Source: Bacillus sp. DTU_2020_1000418_1_SI_GHA_SEK_038 (GTDB taxonomy: Bacteria; Bacillota; Bacilli; Bacillales; Cytobacillaceae). Taken from it: a stretch of 64,000 bases of DNA. Shown here in pieces: positions 16,760 through 25,584 of the stretch; position 1 is the first letter of the stretch, and every line of letters starts with the position of its first letter. Under the pieces are notes generated by a model. That model made no database searches. It was not told the DNA's origin and saw nothing but the letters and a program-made list of their open reading frames with translations. The translations under genes were made by a program, and so were the position numbers. Location of the stretch: contig NZ_CP135435.1 in the NCBI RefSeq assembly GCF_032341175.1, forward strand, positions 682,001 through 746,000. Direction: 5' to 3'.

Positions 16760-18103
16760 TTGAGAAAAAGTTCGTCCATTTTGCTTTCTACTCTTCTAGT
16801 CACTTCAGGTTTGTATCTTGCTCCTATGAATCCCGCCCATACAGCAGAGGCTGCTCCTAATCATGTTGTTCATCCAAGTGAAAAGGCATTTGACCAAAAG
16901 GTAATTGCCAGAGTCAGTGCAGAGCGCATGTATGAAGATGTCTATTATTTATCAGAAACGATTGGCCCGCGTGTAACGGGTACAGAAGGGGAGCAGCGTG
17001 CCGCCAATTTTATTAAAGAGCGTTTGCTTTCTTACGGCTATGAAGTGACAACACAAGAATTCAGCATTCCTGATAAAATGACTGGGCATTTACAGACAAG
17101 TAATCAAAATGAAGTAATGGTTAGTATTCCTGCAGGCTCAGCAGATACACCAGAGGAAGGGATCACTTCTGAGCTTTACGATGCTGGATTAGGAAGGACA
17201 ACTGATTTTACTCAAGAGGCAGCAGGAAAGATTGCTCTTATCTCTAGAGGGGAGATCACATTTAAAGAAAAAGTCGATAACGCTGTAGCTGCAGGGGCTA
17301 TCGGGGTACTGATCTATAATAATGTGGATTCCCCTGGACCGCTGAATCCTTCCATTGGTGGGAATGCTTCTATTCCGGTTGGAGGAATTTCAAAAGCAAG
17401 CGGGGATGCATTGCTTCAAGATATAGCATCACAGAATAAAACGGTAACCTTAAAGGTGAAGCGGATTACAAATGCAAAATCGCAAAATATCATTGCGACT
17501 AGAACTCCGCAAAAAGGGAAGGAACACGATATTGTACATGTATCGGCACACTTTGATAGTGTACCATTTGCACCAGGTGCCAGTGATAATGCCTCAGGTA
17601 CAGCTGTTGCTTTAGAATTGGCAAGAGTGTTGAAAAGCTATCCTATCGAAAAAGAATTAAGATTTGTTTTTGTAGGTGCGGAGGAAATAGGCCTAGTCGG
17701 TTCTGCATATTATGTGAGCCAGCTGAGTCAGAATGAGGTTGAACGAAGTATCGCGAATTTCAACATGGATATGGTTGGAACCTCTTGGGATAATGCAACT
17801 GCTATTTATATGAATACACTTGATGGCAAGGCAAACATCGTTACTGAAACAGCATTGGCTACGGCTGAAAGAATTGGAACTCCATCTGAATTGGTTCTCT
17901 ATCAGCGCGGCGCTTCCGATCACGTTTCCTTCCACGATGCAGGAATTCCAGCTGTTAACTTCATTCGCCGAGAGCCAGGTACAGCGAATTTAGAACCTTA
18001 TTATCACACACCGTTAGATAAAATCGAATATATCAGTGCTGAACGTTTGAAAGAGGCAGGGGATTTAGTTGGAGCGTCTGTATATCATTTAGTAGGTAAA
18101 TAG
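16760..18103 (+). CDS. Secreted M28-family aminopeptidase with PA domain (1)
   Basis: A 447-residue exported zinc peptidase. Residues 1-31 form a signal peptide (MRKSS.. hydrophobic core ..AHTAEA). A PA insert spans roughly 130-250 (GKIALISRGEITFKEKVDNAVAAGAIGVLIYNN). The M28 core then gives the metal ligands: HFDS with PGASDNASGTA, GAEEIGLVGS, NMDMVG and YYHTPLDKI. This is the layout of the B. subtilis aminopeptidase YwaD. The start is TTG with AAGGAGG 9 bp upstream. A paralogue of the same layout lies at 25585. The enzyme probably trims peptides outside the cell for nutrition. Confidence 0.92.
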   Translation: MRKSSSILLSTLLVTSGLYLAPMNPAHTAEAAPNHVVHPSEKAFDQKVIARVSAERMYEDVYYLSETIGPRVTGTEGEQRAANFIKERLLSYGYEVTTQEFSIPDKMTGHLQTSNQNEVMVSIPAGSADTPEEGITSELYDAGLGRTTDFTQEAAGKIALISRGEITFKEKVDNAVAAGAIGVLIYNNVDSPGPLNPSIGGNASIPVGGISKASGDALLQDIASQNKTVTLKVKRITNAKSQNIIATRTPQKGKEHDIVHVSAHFDSVPFAPGASDNASGTAVALELARVLKSYPIEKELRFVFVGAEEIGLVGSAYYVSQLSQNEVERSIANFNMDMVGTSWDNATAIYMNTLDGKANIVTETALATAERIGTPSELVLYQRGASDHVSFHDAGIPAVNFIRREPGTANLEPYYHTPLDKIEYISAERLKEAGDLVGASVYHLVGK

Positions 18104-18111
18104 TATAATAA

Positions 18112-18152
18112 AGAAGCTGATTTCCGATTTGAAGTCAGCTTCTATTTTTTTG
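18112..18152 (+). terminator. Terminator after the first M28 peptidase
   Basis: AGAAGCTGATTTC (18112-18124) pairs with GAAGTCAGCTTCT (18131-18143), followed by ATTTTTTT. It lies inside the 68-bp gap before the methyltransferase. Confidence 0.88.
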
Positions 18153-18171
18153 ATTAGGCAGGAGATCTATC

Positions 18172-18780
18172 ATGTTAGAACGTGATTTTGATGAATTATT
18201 AAAAATTGAAACGTCTGGGGACCAGAAAGGTTTTAACCAATCATTTCATTACCATCGATATGAATCAACTCCATATAGTGCATTGGACATTTTATTTAAA
18301 CAATATGAATTGAAAAGCACCGATAGGCTAGTTGATTTTGGTTGTGGAAAAGGAAGATTAAACTTTTTTATTAATTATTTATTCCATTCTACAGCAGTTG
18401 GGGTGGAGATGAATGAAGGGTATTACGCAGAAGCGATTGAAAATCGGCAGAGGTATGTAAAGAAATTTAAAAATAGAAAAGATGATATTCACTTTCATTG
18501 TTGTTTAGCTGAAGAATACAAGATTGATCCCGCGGACAATCGGTTTTATTTTTTCAATCCGTTTTCAATACAAATCTTTATGAAAATCATAAATAATATC
18601 TTGTTGTCTGTGGAAAAATTTGAGCGGGAAATTGAGCTAATTCTATATTATCCCTCTAAGGATTATACTTATTTTTTAGAAAATCAAACTGCCTTTGAAT
18701 TGAAGAGTGAGGTATTATTACCGGAATCTAAACATAATCCAAATGAGAGATTTTTGATTTATCATTATTCATTGGGATAA
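18172..18780 (+). CDS. Class I SAM-dependent methyltransferase
   Basis: A 202-residue cytoplasmic protein. The SAM-binding motif I is clear (DRLVDFGCGKGRLNFFI), followed by an acidic strand-2 end (GVEMNEGYYAEAI) and FFNPFSIQIF, where small-molecule or protein methyltransferases have NPPF/DPPY-like residues. GGAGAT lies before the ATG. There is no neighbour in the same operon, because a terminator separates it from the M28 gene and a repeat array follows. The substrate cannot be assigned; the NPF motif leaves open an amide or nitrogen target. Confidence 0.8.
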   Translation: MLERDFDELLKIETSGDQKGFNQSFHYHRYESTPYSALDILFKQYELKSTDRLVDFGCGKGRLNFFINYLFHSTAVGVEMNEGYYAEAIENRQRYVKKFKNRKDDIHFHCCLAEEYKIDPADNRFYFFNPFSIQIFMKIINNILLSVEKFEREIELILYYPSKDYTYFLENQTAFELKSEVLLPESKHNPNERFLIYHYSLG

Positions 18781-18790
18781 GAATGTCCAT

Positions 18791-18946
18791 GGTGAGCGTT
18801 TTAGATATAGTAACGAGAAAACAAGTGCCATAGAGCAGTCATGGAGAGCGTTTTACATAGAGAAACGCAAAAACGAGTGCCATGGAGCTTTCGTGGAGAG
18901 AGTTTTGCATAGAGCAACGCAAAAACAAGTGCCATAGAGCTTTTAT
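18791..18946. repeat. Tandem array, three 52-bp units with internal hairpins
   Basis: Units begin at 18791, 18843 and 18895, exactly 52 bp apart. Each has a GAGCGTTTT-type segment, a CATAGAG centre, an AACGCAAAAAC-type segment and AGTGCCATAGAGC. Unit 2 folds as GCGTTT/AAACGC and unit 3 as GTTTTGC/GCAAAAAC. A partial fourth unit may follow. The array lies in the 330-bp gap between the methyltransferase and the PLP enzyme and encodes no plausible protein. Confidence 0.85.
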
Positions 18947-19119
18947 AGTGAGGGTTTAATGTTTCGCCCCACAAAAATTGTCTTTAGTCAAAAAAATAAA
19001 TCCTAGTTAATTGATGAATCATATAGGAATATTAATTGGATTTAAGGTAAAATGTTGATAGAATTCATTTAATCAAAACGTTTGTTTAAATACTTAAATT
19101 TACAAAGAAGGTGCCTGTT

Positions 19120-20262
19120 TTGGAAAAGAGATTTGAAACATTAGTTTTGCACAGTGTAGAAAAAACAAAGAAACCGATAAAAAGCAAGGTAACACCCATT
19201 TATCAAACGTCTGCGTTTACATTTGAAGATTTAGAGGACATGGAAGGGTATTACCAAGGGGAAGGGAATTACTTATATTCTCGCGTTGGCAATCCAAATA
19301 CCGATGAACTTGGTCAGGCGGTTGCAGCACTCGAAGGCGCCCCTGCAGGTGTTGCCACATCATCAGGGCTTTCAGCTATATTGGCAGCGGTACTGGCCGT
19401 GCTAAAAAGCGGAGATCATATCGTTGCAGCAGAAGATGTTTATGGAGGCAGCTTCCACCTATTAAAAGAAGAATTTAGTCAACTGGGGATTGAAACAACA
19501 TTCGTGCCATTTTCCAACTTACAGCATGTGGAACAGGCTATTCAGCCAAATACAAAGCTATTGTATACAGAATCAATCACAAACCCGCTATTAAGAGTGG
19601 AAGACATTGATGCGGTTGTTCATTTCGCAAAAGAGCATCAATTAGCTGTGCTTGTTGACAACACATTTGCAACTCCCTTACATTGCAGCCCATTTAAGCT
19701 AGGCGCAGATTTAGTCGTTCATAGTGCAACGAAATATATTGGCGGTCATAGTGACGTTACTGCCGGGGTAGTTGTCGGAAGAGCAGATTTAGTAGAAAAG
19801 GCGAAAGCGAAAGTCGTAAATCTCGGCGCAAATGTAAGCCCATTTGAAGCTTGGCTTACATGCCGCGGGCTTAAAACTCTAGCCCTTCGCATGAGAACCC
19901 AATCTGCTAATGCAAGAAAACTAGCCGAGGCACTACAGGGGAATTCAAATATTTCTAAGGTGTATTATCCTTTTAATAAAGCAGAGACCGGATTTGGCGC
20001 AATGGTTACGATCGAGCTATCAAAAAGTATAGATGTCAATCAATTCTTTAAATCCCTTTCATGGATAAAATTAGTTCCAACCCTTGCTGGAGTTGAGACA
20101 ACGGTTTCGCATCCTTTACTGACCTCTCACCGTGCCCTTCCGCCTGAAGCAAGCGAAGCGTTAGGGATTACAAGAGAGGTCGTAAGGATTTCTGTTGGTA
20201 TCGAACATTCGGAAGATATTATTGCAGCCTTTGAGCAAGCGATTAAAGATTCAATAAAATAG
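19120..20262 (+). CDS. Cys/Met-metabolism PLP enzyme (trans-sulfuration family)
   Basis: About 380 residues of the cystathionine gamma-synthase / cystathionine lyase / methionine gamma-lyase fold. Motifs: YSRVGNPNTDEL, ATSSGLSAILAAVLAVLKSGDHIVAAEDVYGGS, VDNTFATP, the PLP lysine in VVHSATKYIGGHSDVTAGVVVG, and SLSWIKLVPTLAGVETTVSHP near the end. I prefer the TTG at 19120, which has AAGAAGGTG 6 bp upstream; a GTG at 19111 is also in frame but sits on that site. No met or cys neighbours and no S-box leader were seen, so the precise reaction is open. Confidence 0.88.
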   Translation: MEKRFETLVLHSVEKTKKPIKSKVTPIYQTSAFTFEDLEDMEGYYQGEGNYLYSRVGNPNTDELGQAVAALEGAPAGVATSSGLSAILAAVLAVLKSGDHIVAAEDVYGGSFHLLKEEFSQLGIETTFVPFSNLQHVEQAIQPNTKLLYTESITNPLLRVEDIDAVVHFAKEHQLAVLVDNTFATPLHCSPFKLGADLVVHSATKYIGGHSDVTAGVVVGRADLVEKAKAKVVNLGANVSPFEAWLTCRGLKTLALRMRTQSANARKLAEALQGNSNISKVYYPFNKAETGFGAMVTIELSKSIDVNQFFKSLSWIKLVPTLAGVETTVSHPLLTSHRALPPEASEALGITREVVRISVGIEHSEDIIAAFEQAIKDSIK

Positions 20263-20274
20263 TTTTACAACAAG

Positions 20275-20320
20275 AACCATTCATGGCTAGAACCCTGGCC
20301 GTGAATGGTTTTTTTATTTT
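20275..20320 (+). terminator. Terminator after the PLP enzyme
   Basis: AACCATTCATGGC (20275-20287) pairs with GCCGTGAATGGTT (20298-20310), followed by TTTTTATTTTT. Confidence 0.9.
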
Positions 20321-20551
20321 TCCGGAATTAATTCTCGCTCGTTAATTTTGTTTTGCTACGTCTCAAGTCCTATAATAATTTAAGGTTGAGGTCTATAGAA
20401 GAAAATGTAACTATCCTGTATCTTTATAGATGAGAAGGAACTTTTTATAGCTGAAACCTGTAGTTACTTCATACGTATATATATTAAGGGTTTTATCTTT
20501 ATTCAGCATTAGTCTTTCACTTCTAAAGTGATGTGATTAATGCAACGAGGT

Positions 20552-20680
20552 ATTCAAATTCAGCAGGGGGTTAGCCCTAGCTGATTAAAAATAAGCCTTC
20601 GGCGGATGCCTCAGATTTTTTAGAGGAAATTATCGAGCTCGCTCAGGCAATCTGGGCGCAAATACGCCAAGGCGAATTTG
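20552..20680. mobile_element. Palindromic repeat element upstream of xpaC
   Basis: Nested inverted repeats: TTCAAATTC (20553-20561) with GAATTTGAA (20671-20679), then GCCTTCGGCGG..GCC..CAGATT (from 20596) with AATCTG..GGC..CGCCAAGGC (to 20670). It is richer in G+C than its surroundings. The right half is accidentally in frame with xpaC (about 40 codons without a stop), but there is no ATG/GTG/TTG start and the sequence is explained by the palindrome. The order and size suggest a non-autonomous repeat; similar blocks are, from memory, common in Bacillaceae. Confidence 0.6.
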
Positions 20681-20700
20681 AACTTAGGAGTCGATTAAAT

Positions 20701-21357
20701 ATGAATCAATTTTTAGCATTTCTATTACGCATGTTAATTGCGCTTCCAACTTCGTCCAGTGTATGGCTGCTGAGCTATTTTGCCTTTAACCAAACTTTCT
20801 GGCTTTCAGGAGCCATTGGCTTTGGGACTGGTGCACTTGCTTATTTAATAACAGGCATGATACAAAAGCAAAGGTTCTTAAAACGCCATCATCTGACAAG
20901 GAAGGAATACAAATTTATTAAGAAAAACATCGATGATGCCAAACGAAAAATTTCCCGCTTGCATAAGGCGCTATTCTCGATTCGTCATATTCCTTCTTTG
21001 AAGCAAAGAATGGAGCTAATGCGAACAACGAGAAAAATATACAGGCTAACGAAAAAGGAGCCAAAACGTTTTTACAAAGCAGAACAATTTTATTTTTCCC
21101 ATTTAGATTCAGCTGTAGAGCTTTCGGAGAAATATGTGTTTTTATCCGCCCAGCCGAAGAAAACATATGATCTTGACCAGTCACTTTATGAAACTCGCCG
21201 AACACTTGAGCAGTTAACGGCAATGGTGGAAGAGGATTTATACAAAGTCATTTCAGACGATATTGATCAGCTGAACTTCGAAATTGATGTTGCAAAGCAT
21301 ACGATAAAAACAAAAAAGGATTCACAAATTATCGATGAAAGCAGGAGATTAAAATGA
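20701..21357 (+). CDS. xpaC: XpaC-like membrane-anchored protein
   Basis: A 218-residue protein with two N-terminal hydrophobic segments ([26 protein letters not shown] and [18 protein letters not shown]) followed by a basic, helical soluble domain. It matches the B. subtilis xpaC family (annotated as 5-bromo-4-chloroindolyl phosphate hydrolysis), and the neighbour yaaN supports this, because xpaC-yaaN is a conserved pair. Start codon and stop overlap with yaaN by 4 bp (ATGA), so translation is coupled. AGGAG lies 10 bp before the ATG. The biochemical function is not established; a role in envelope stress with TelA-type proteins is plausible. Confidence 0.82.
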   Translation: MNQFLAFLLRMLIALPTSSSVWLLSYFAFNQTFWLSGAIGFGTGALAYLITGMIQKQRFLKRHHLTRKEYKFIKKNIDDAKRKISRLHKALFSIRHIPSLKQRMELMRTTRKIYRLTKKEPKRFYKAEQFYFSHLDSAVELSEKYVFLSAQPKKTYDLDQSLYETRRTLEQLTAMVEEDLYKVISDDIDQLNFEIDVAKHTIKTKKDSQIIDESRRLK

Positions 21358-22529
21358 GTGAGCACAATCCATCTCTTTTAAAAAACACAAGCAGTACAAA
21401 TTTAATGGATGATCTGCTATCTAATCCATTTGGGGAAAAACTTGAGCTGACTAGCAAGAGTGAACCCCTAAAAGACAAACCTGTTAAGCTGATTGATGTG
21501 ATTCCAGAAGAAAATAGACAAAAGGCATATGAGCTGGCCAAGCAAATTGATCCGACAAACCATCAGGCGATGATCTCGTACGGAACGCCTGCACAGTCAA
21601 AGCTTTTGTCCTTCTCCAACTCCATGCTTGAACAAGTCCAAAAAAAGGACATTGGGGAAGTAGGGGAAATCATTAGCGAATTAATGTTGAAATTTAATGA
21701 TGTAAACCCAGATGATTTAAAAATGGAGAAATCATCTTTTTTTGCACGGATGTTTGGGCGAATATCTAGCTCAATTCAAGAGACTTTGTCCAGGTATCAA
21801 AAAACAGGTGCACAAATTGACAGGATTAGTGTAAAGCTTGAACGCAGCAAAAACATACTTCTATCGGATGTTGTCATGCTGGAAAAGCTTTATGAGAATA
21901 ACAAGGAATATTTCCATGCCTTAAATGTTTATATTGCAGCGGGTGAAATTAAGCTGGAGGAATTACATGAAGTAACAATTCCAGCATTGAAGAAGGCAGC
22001 TGAAGAGTCGAACGATCAAATGAAATTCCAGGAAGTAAATGATATGATCCAGTTTGCTGACCGTCTGGATAAACGACTCTATGATTTAAAATTAAGCCGA
22101 GAAATCACGATTCAGAGTGCTCCGCAAATTCGACTCATTCAAAATACAAATCAGGCGCTTGTCGAAAAGATCCAATCATCCATAATGACTGCCATCCCGT
22201 TATGGAAGAACCAAGTAGCAATTGCGCTAACGCTCATTAGGCAGCGTCATGCGGTAGAAGCACAAAAACAGGTATCTAAGACAACAAATGAGCTCCTGCT
22301 GAAAAACGCTGAAATGTTAAAGACAAATACAATTGAAACTGCCAGAGAAAATGAACGCGGCCTTGTTGATATTGAAACATTAAAGAAAACCCAAGAAAAT
22401 TTAATTTCTACACTGGAAGAGACTTTAAGGATCCAAGAAGAAGGAAGACACAAGCGTCGACTAGCAGAGCAGGAGCTGGCCACGATGGAAAGCGACTTAA
22501 GGCAAAAGCTGCTTGAAATTAAAGGGTAA
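21354..22529 (+). CDS. yaaN: YaaN/TelA family toxic-anion resistance protein
   Basis: A 391-residue, almost entirely helical cytoplasmic protein of the TelA/KlaA family. Recognisable parts are [58 protein letters not shown] and [33 protein letters not shown], which are the conserved core. Members were first linked to tellurite resistance and in Bacillus to envelope stress. It forms an operon with xpaC and ends at a strong bidirectional terminator. The window also encodes a TerD/TerB protein and a TerC protein, but not in the same operon. Confidence 0.92.
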   Translation: MSEHNPSLLKNTSSTNLMDDLLSNPFGEKLELTSKSEPLKDKPVKLIDVIPEENRQKAYELAKQIDPTNHQAMISYGTPAQSKLLSFSNSMLEQVQKKDIGEVGEIISELMLKFNDVNPDDLKMEKSSFFARMFGRISSSIQETLSRYQKTGAQIDRISVKLERSKNILLSDVVMLEKLYENNKEYFHALNVYIAAGEIKLEELHEVTIPALKKAAEESNDQMKFQEVNDMIQFADRLDKRLYDLKLSREITIQSAPQIRLIQNTNQALVEKIQSSIMTAIPLWKNQVAIALTLIRQRHAVEAQKQVSKTTNELLLKNAEMLKTNTIETARENERGLVDIETLKKTQENLISTLEETLRIQEEGRHKRRLAEQELATMESDLRQKLLEIKG

Positions 22530-22546
22530 TACAGCCTCTAAATAAA

Positions 22547-22592
22547 AAAGAAGATCTATTAATCAAACGCTTGGTTAATAGATCTTCTTTTT
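22547..22592. terminator. Bidirectional terminator between yaaN and the PAS kinase
   Basis: A 19-bp inverted repeat with one mismatch (22548-22566 with 22571-22589) has A-rich DNA on the left and T-rich DNA on the right. It serves both convergent genes. Confidence 0.9.
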
Positions 22593-22611
22593 AAATTGAT
22601 AGTCAGGTTAA

Positions 22612-24255
22612 TTAGTCCAATTTTTTATCATTGGTTACTGGCAGTTTGATCAGGACCTCTGTTCCTTCGTTAATCTTACTATTGAAAACGATCGAACCAT
22701 TGTGAGATTGTACGATCTTAAAGCTGACAGTCAGACCTAATCCTGTTCCTTTTTCTTTAGAAGAATAAAACGGCTCCCCGATTTTTTCCAATCGTTTTTC
22801 AGATATGCCACAGCCTTGATCCTTAATAATAATGGAAACCTCATTATTTTCCTTAGATTTTAAATAAACGGAAACTGTTCCTTTGCCTGAAGATGCCTCA
22901 ATTGCATTCTTGATTATATTGATAAAAAGCTGTTTTAATTGATTCGGTTCACAGTCTATCATATATTCCTGACCATCTGATTTATAATCGATTTGGACAT
23001 TATATAAATTGGCATCAGATTGAAGCAATGAGATGACCTCAAATAAAATGAGATGGATATCAGCACGTGTAAACTGGACCTGCTGGGGCTTAGCCAATAG
23101 GAGCAACTCTCCTGCTATATAATTAATTCGGTTTAATTCGTCAAGCATAATTTTATGATATAAATGATCTTTTTCATTCTCTTTCTGAAGCAGCTGAACA
23201 AATCCGATGAGCGAGGTAAGCGGATTACGAATTTCATGAGCCACACTTGCAGCTAATTCACCAACAACGGACAGCTTTTCTGTTTGTCTTAGTCTTTCTT
23301 CCGTTTGCCTTATATGGGTCATATCCTTTCCGTAACCAATAATCCCCTCAATTTCTCCATTTACTATGATAGGCAGATTCGTGAATTGTATAGTTATGGT
23401 CTCACCATTTTTATGAGGTATCTCAAGCTCATATTTTTGAACACGTTCTCCTTTAAGGATATTAGAAATCGATTCTTTGACAGTCTTATATCCTTCGGCT
23501 GTCAGCGAGTCCTTTATTTTTTTGCCTACTACCTTTTCATCATCATAACCAGTAACGGCTTTAAATTGCGGATTGACGTTTGTAATAACGCCGTTAAGAT
23601 TCATCATAAAAACAATATCAGGATTATATTCAAATAGCGATTTATACTTTTGCCTGCTCCTTTTTAGAAGGTTCTCAATGAGCTTTCTTTCAGTTATATC
23701 CCTTCCGATAATGACAAGCCCCTTGCGGCTGCCGTCTTCATGAAAGAGAGGGACTTTAATCGTGTCGAACGTTTTTTGCAGACCATTCGGAAGAGGGATG
23801 ACTTCCTCAATACGTGTGATCCCTTTATTCTTCCAGGCCTCTTCATCCGATACCTCACAGTAGATTAACGCGTCCCGGTAAAACTCAGTATAATCTGCTA
23901 GTTCCGAGTCCTTTTTTCCTTTGTAATCTACATCCTCAAGCTGAAATAATTTTAAACCAAATTCATTGGCTTCGATCCAGCGACCATGCCCATCCTTAAA
24001 ATTTACAAAGTCCACCATTGAGTTGATAAGGGTTGATAATCGCCTTTCTTCTTTCTCAAGATTGTTTAGCTTTTCCGTCTTTTTAATAAAATAATAAAAT
24101 AGCCAGGCAGTTGTAAAAATATAAAGGAGTTCTTTTATTCTTTCGATCGTTTCTATAAGATGAGAAGGCTGAAAATGACTAAAAAGATAGTTGGTGCCAA
24201 AAATCCAAATAAAACTGATTATTATATACAGGATAATGAGTTTCTTTTTGTTCAT
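22612..24255 (-). CDS. Membrane PAS-PAS histidine kinase, sporulation-kinase type
   Basis: A 547-residue orphan kinase. Two N-terminal transmembrane helices (IILYIIISFIWIFGTNYLF and IKELLYIFTTAWLFYYFI) enclose only a short extracellular loop. Two PAS domains follow (about 80-195 and 210-320, the second with DIVFMMNLNGVITNVNPQFKAVTGY), then the dimerisation domain with the H-box VAHEIRNPLTSLIGFVQLL, N-box IIKNAIEAS, G1 DQGCGIS and G2 GTGLGLTVS. The layout and H-box are those of the KinB-KinE group that feed the Spo0F phosphorelay. No response regulator is adjacent. The soluble kinase-STAS fusion at 7.5 kb has a similar core. Confidence 0.9.
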   Translation of the reverse strand: MNKKKLIILYIIISFIWIFGTNYLFSHFQPSHLIETIERIKELLYIFTTAWLFYYFIKKTEKLNNLEKEERRLSTLINSMVDFVNFKDGHGRWIEANEFGLKLFQLEDVDYKGKKDSELADYTEFYRDALIYCEVSDEEAWKNKGITRIEEVIPLPNGLQKTFDTIKVPLFHEDGSRKGLVIIGRDITERKLIENLLKRSRQKYKSLFEYNPDIVFMMNLNGVITNVNPQFKAVTGYDDEKVVGKKIKDSLTAEGYKTVKESISNILKGERVQKYELEIPHKNGETITIQFTNLPIIVNGEIEGIIGYGKDMTHIRQTEERLRQTEKLSVVGELAASVAHEIRNPLTSLIGFVQLLQKENEKDHLYHKIMLDELNRINYIAGELLLLAKPQQVQFTRADIHLILFEVISLLQSDANLYNVQIDYKSDGQEYMIDCEPNQLKQLFINIIKNAIEASSGKGTVSVYLKSKENNEVSIIIKDQGCGISEKRLEKIGEPFYSSKEKGTGLGLTVSFKIVQSHNGSIVFNSKINEGTEVLIKLPVTNDKKLD

Positions 24256-24443
24256 TTAGTTTTTGTGACTCCTGTTCCATACCTAAATGGATAAAAATGA
24301 AAAATTCCACTTCGCTATGTTCGTAATGGTATAGTTATGATAGAAAAAATATATTTCTAGTTAATAAACATTCTATCTTAGTTTGATAGACAGTAAAAGT
24401 CCTATAAAAATTTACCTAAAAAACCACAGGAGTGAAGTTAGAA

Positions 24444-24677
24444 GTGTATTTAACTATTGAGGAAACAGCTGAATATCTATCTGTGTCTATAACATATGTG
24501 GAGAACTTAATTTTACAAGGCAAGGTAAGAGTGCTGCATGATAGTGAGGGGGCCGTATTGGTCTACAAAGATCAGTTTAAGACACATTTTGAACAGCTGG
24601 AGAAATATAAAAATTTGGTAAAAGAATTAGCGAATGAACCAATTCCTGAGGATCGAGATATAAAGGATGAGGATTGA
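24444..24677 (+). CDS. Excisionase-type helix-turn-helix protein
   Basis: About 77 residues beginning MYLTIEETAEYLSVSITYVENLILQGKVRVLHDSEGAVLVYKDQF, the winged helix of the excisionase/MerR-like family (SinR-unrelated). The C-terminus is acidic. I chose the GTG at 24444, with AGGAG 11 bp upstream, because the family typically begins M-Y-L-T; a GTG four codons earlier (24432) has no usable site. Despite the family name there is no prophage here; stand-alone members are common in Bacillaceae and may regulate nearby genes. Confidence 0.8.
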   Translation: MYLTIEETAEYLSVSITYVENLILQGKVRVLHDSEGAVLVYKDQFKTHFEQLEKYKNLVKELANEPIPEDRDIKDED

Positions 24678-24807
24678 ATTTTCCGTCTTTAATTATGGTC
24701 ATAATAGTGGAGAAGAATGATTGTATTGTAAAGTCACTTTATTTTACAAACAGCATTTAGTTCGTTAATCTAATATTATGAAGTGAGATTAAAGGAGGAA
24801 ACTAGTT

Positions 24808-25368
24808 ATGTACGATATTACGATAATTGGAGCAGGGCCAGCAGGAGGAAGTGCGGCATTATTCGCTGCTAAAGCGGGAAAAAAGGTTTTAGTCATTGAT
24901 AATGACAAAAGTGTAACGAAGCGCGCTTGGTTAGAGAACCACTATGGCGTGCGTGAGATTTCCGGTCCAGACTTAGTTGAGGTTGGGAAGAAGCAGGCTG
25001 CTAAATTCGGTGCTGAAATCGTGGAAGCATCCGTTGAAAATATTGAAAAGTCAGAGGCTGGATTCGCAGTTCAAACAGATAATCAAACATATGAATCTAA
25101 GCATGTAATCCTCGCAACAGGCTTTTTAACAGATCTTGCCGAAAAAGCGGGATTAAAAACAACTGATGGTACAGAACCGAGAGTTAAAACTATTTTTGAT
25201 GTGGATGCCGCCGGAAAAACGAATATTGATGGAATATGGGCAGCAGGTACTGCTGCAGGGGTAAGCGTGCACACGATTATCACAGCAGGAGACGGTGCAA
25301 AAGTTGCCATTAATGTGATTAGTGAGTTAAATGGTGAACGCTATGTTGACCATGATGTTTTAAAATAA
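24808..25368 (+). CDS. Half-size FAD/NAD(P)-binding oxidoreductase (TrxR-like)
   Basis: A 186-residue flavoprotein built like the FAD domain of thioredoxin reductase. It has GAGPAGGSAALFAAKAGKKVLVID at the N-terminus and the second FAD motif IDGIWAAGTAAGVSVHTIITAGDGAKVAINV at the C-terminus. The central NADPH-binding domain and the CxxC redox pair of thioredoxin reductase are absent. AGGAGG precedes the ATG. Small proteins of this build are known in Bacillus, so this is probably a stable family and not a fragment. What reduces it and what it acts on are unknown. Confidence 0.85.
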   Translation: MYDITIIGAGPAGGSAALFAAKAGKKVLVIDNDKSVTKRAWLENHYGVREISGPDLVEVGKKQAAKFGAEIVEASVENIEKSEAGFAVQTDNQTYESKHVILATGFLTDLAEKAGLKTTDGTEPRVKTIFDVDAAGKTNIDGIWAAGTAAGVSVHTIITAGDGAKVAINVISELNGERYVDHDVLK

Positions 25369-25374
25369 GTGAGA

Positions 25375-25406
25375 TGAGCCGTCCCTTAATGGGGTGGCTT
25401 TTTTCG
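25375..25406 (+). terminator. Terminator after the half-size flavoprotein
   Basis: AGCCGTCCC (25377-25385) pairs with GGGGTGGCT (25391-25399) using G-U pairs, then TTTTTC. Confidence 0.75.
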
Positions 25407-25584
25407 TGCTTATTTTTACGGGTAAGCTGCAGATCGTGCTTTATTGCCTGAGTCTTTTATCCTTAGTAAAACATAAAAGGAAAAAAATAGAATTTTTGAC
25501 CTACCTCAGAGTGGTTATAAATCCCCTTTGTTAATATTTAGAATAGTTTAAAATTTTAATTAAACTATATCTAGGAGGGATTCT

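Noticed and set aside
18791..18946. Possible CRISPR-like array
   Set aside because: Units are contiguous and degenerate with no unique spacers, and no cas genes exist in the window. The same applies to the arrays at 4.5 kb and 32.1 kb.
18947..19119. S-box (SAM) riboswitch before the Cys/Met PLP enzyme
   Set aside because: No terminator-linked S-box core; the gap contains only the repeat array and A/T-rich DNA.
20581..20700. N-terminal extension of XpaC by 40 codons
   Set aside because: The frame has no ATG, GTG or TTG and the DNA is accounted for by a palindromic repeat; the ATG at 20701 has a good ribosome site.
24444..24677. Prophage excisionase
   Set aside because: The helix-turn-helix family name aside, there are no integrase, phage or attachment sequences around it.
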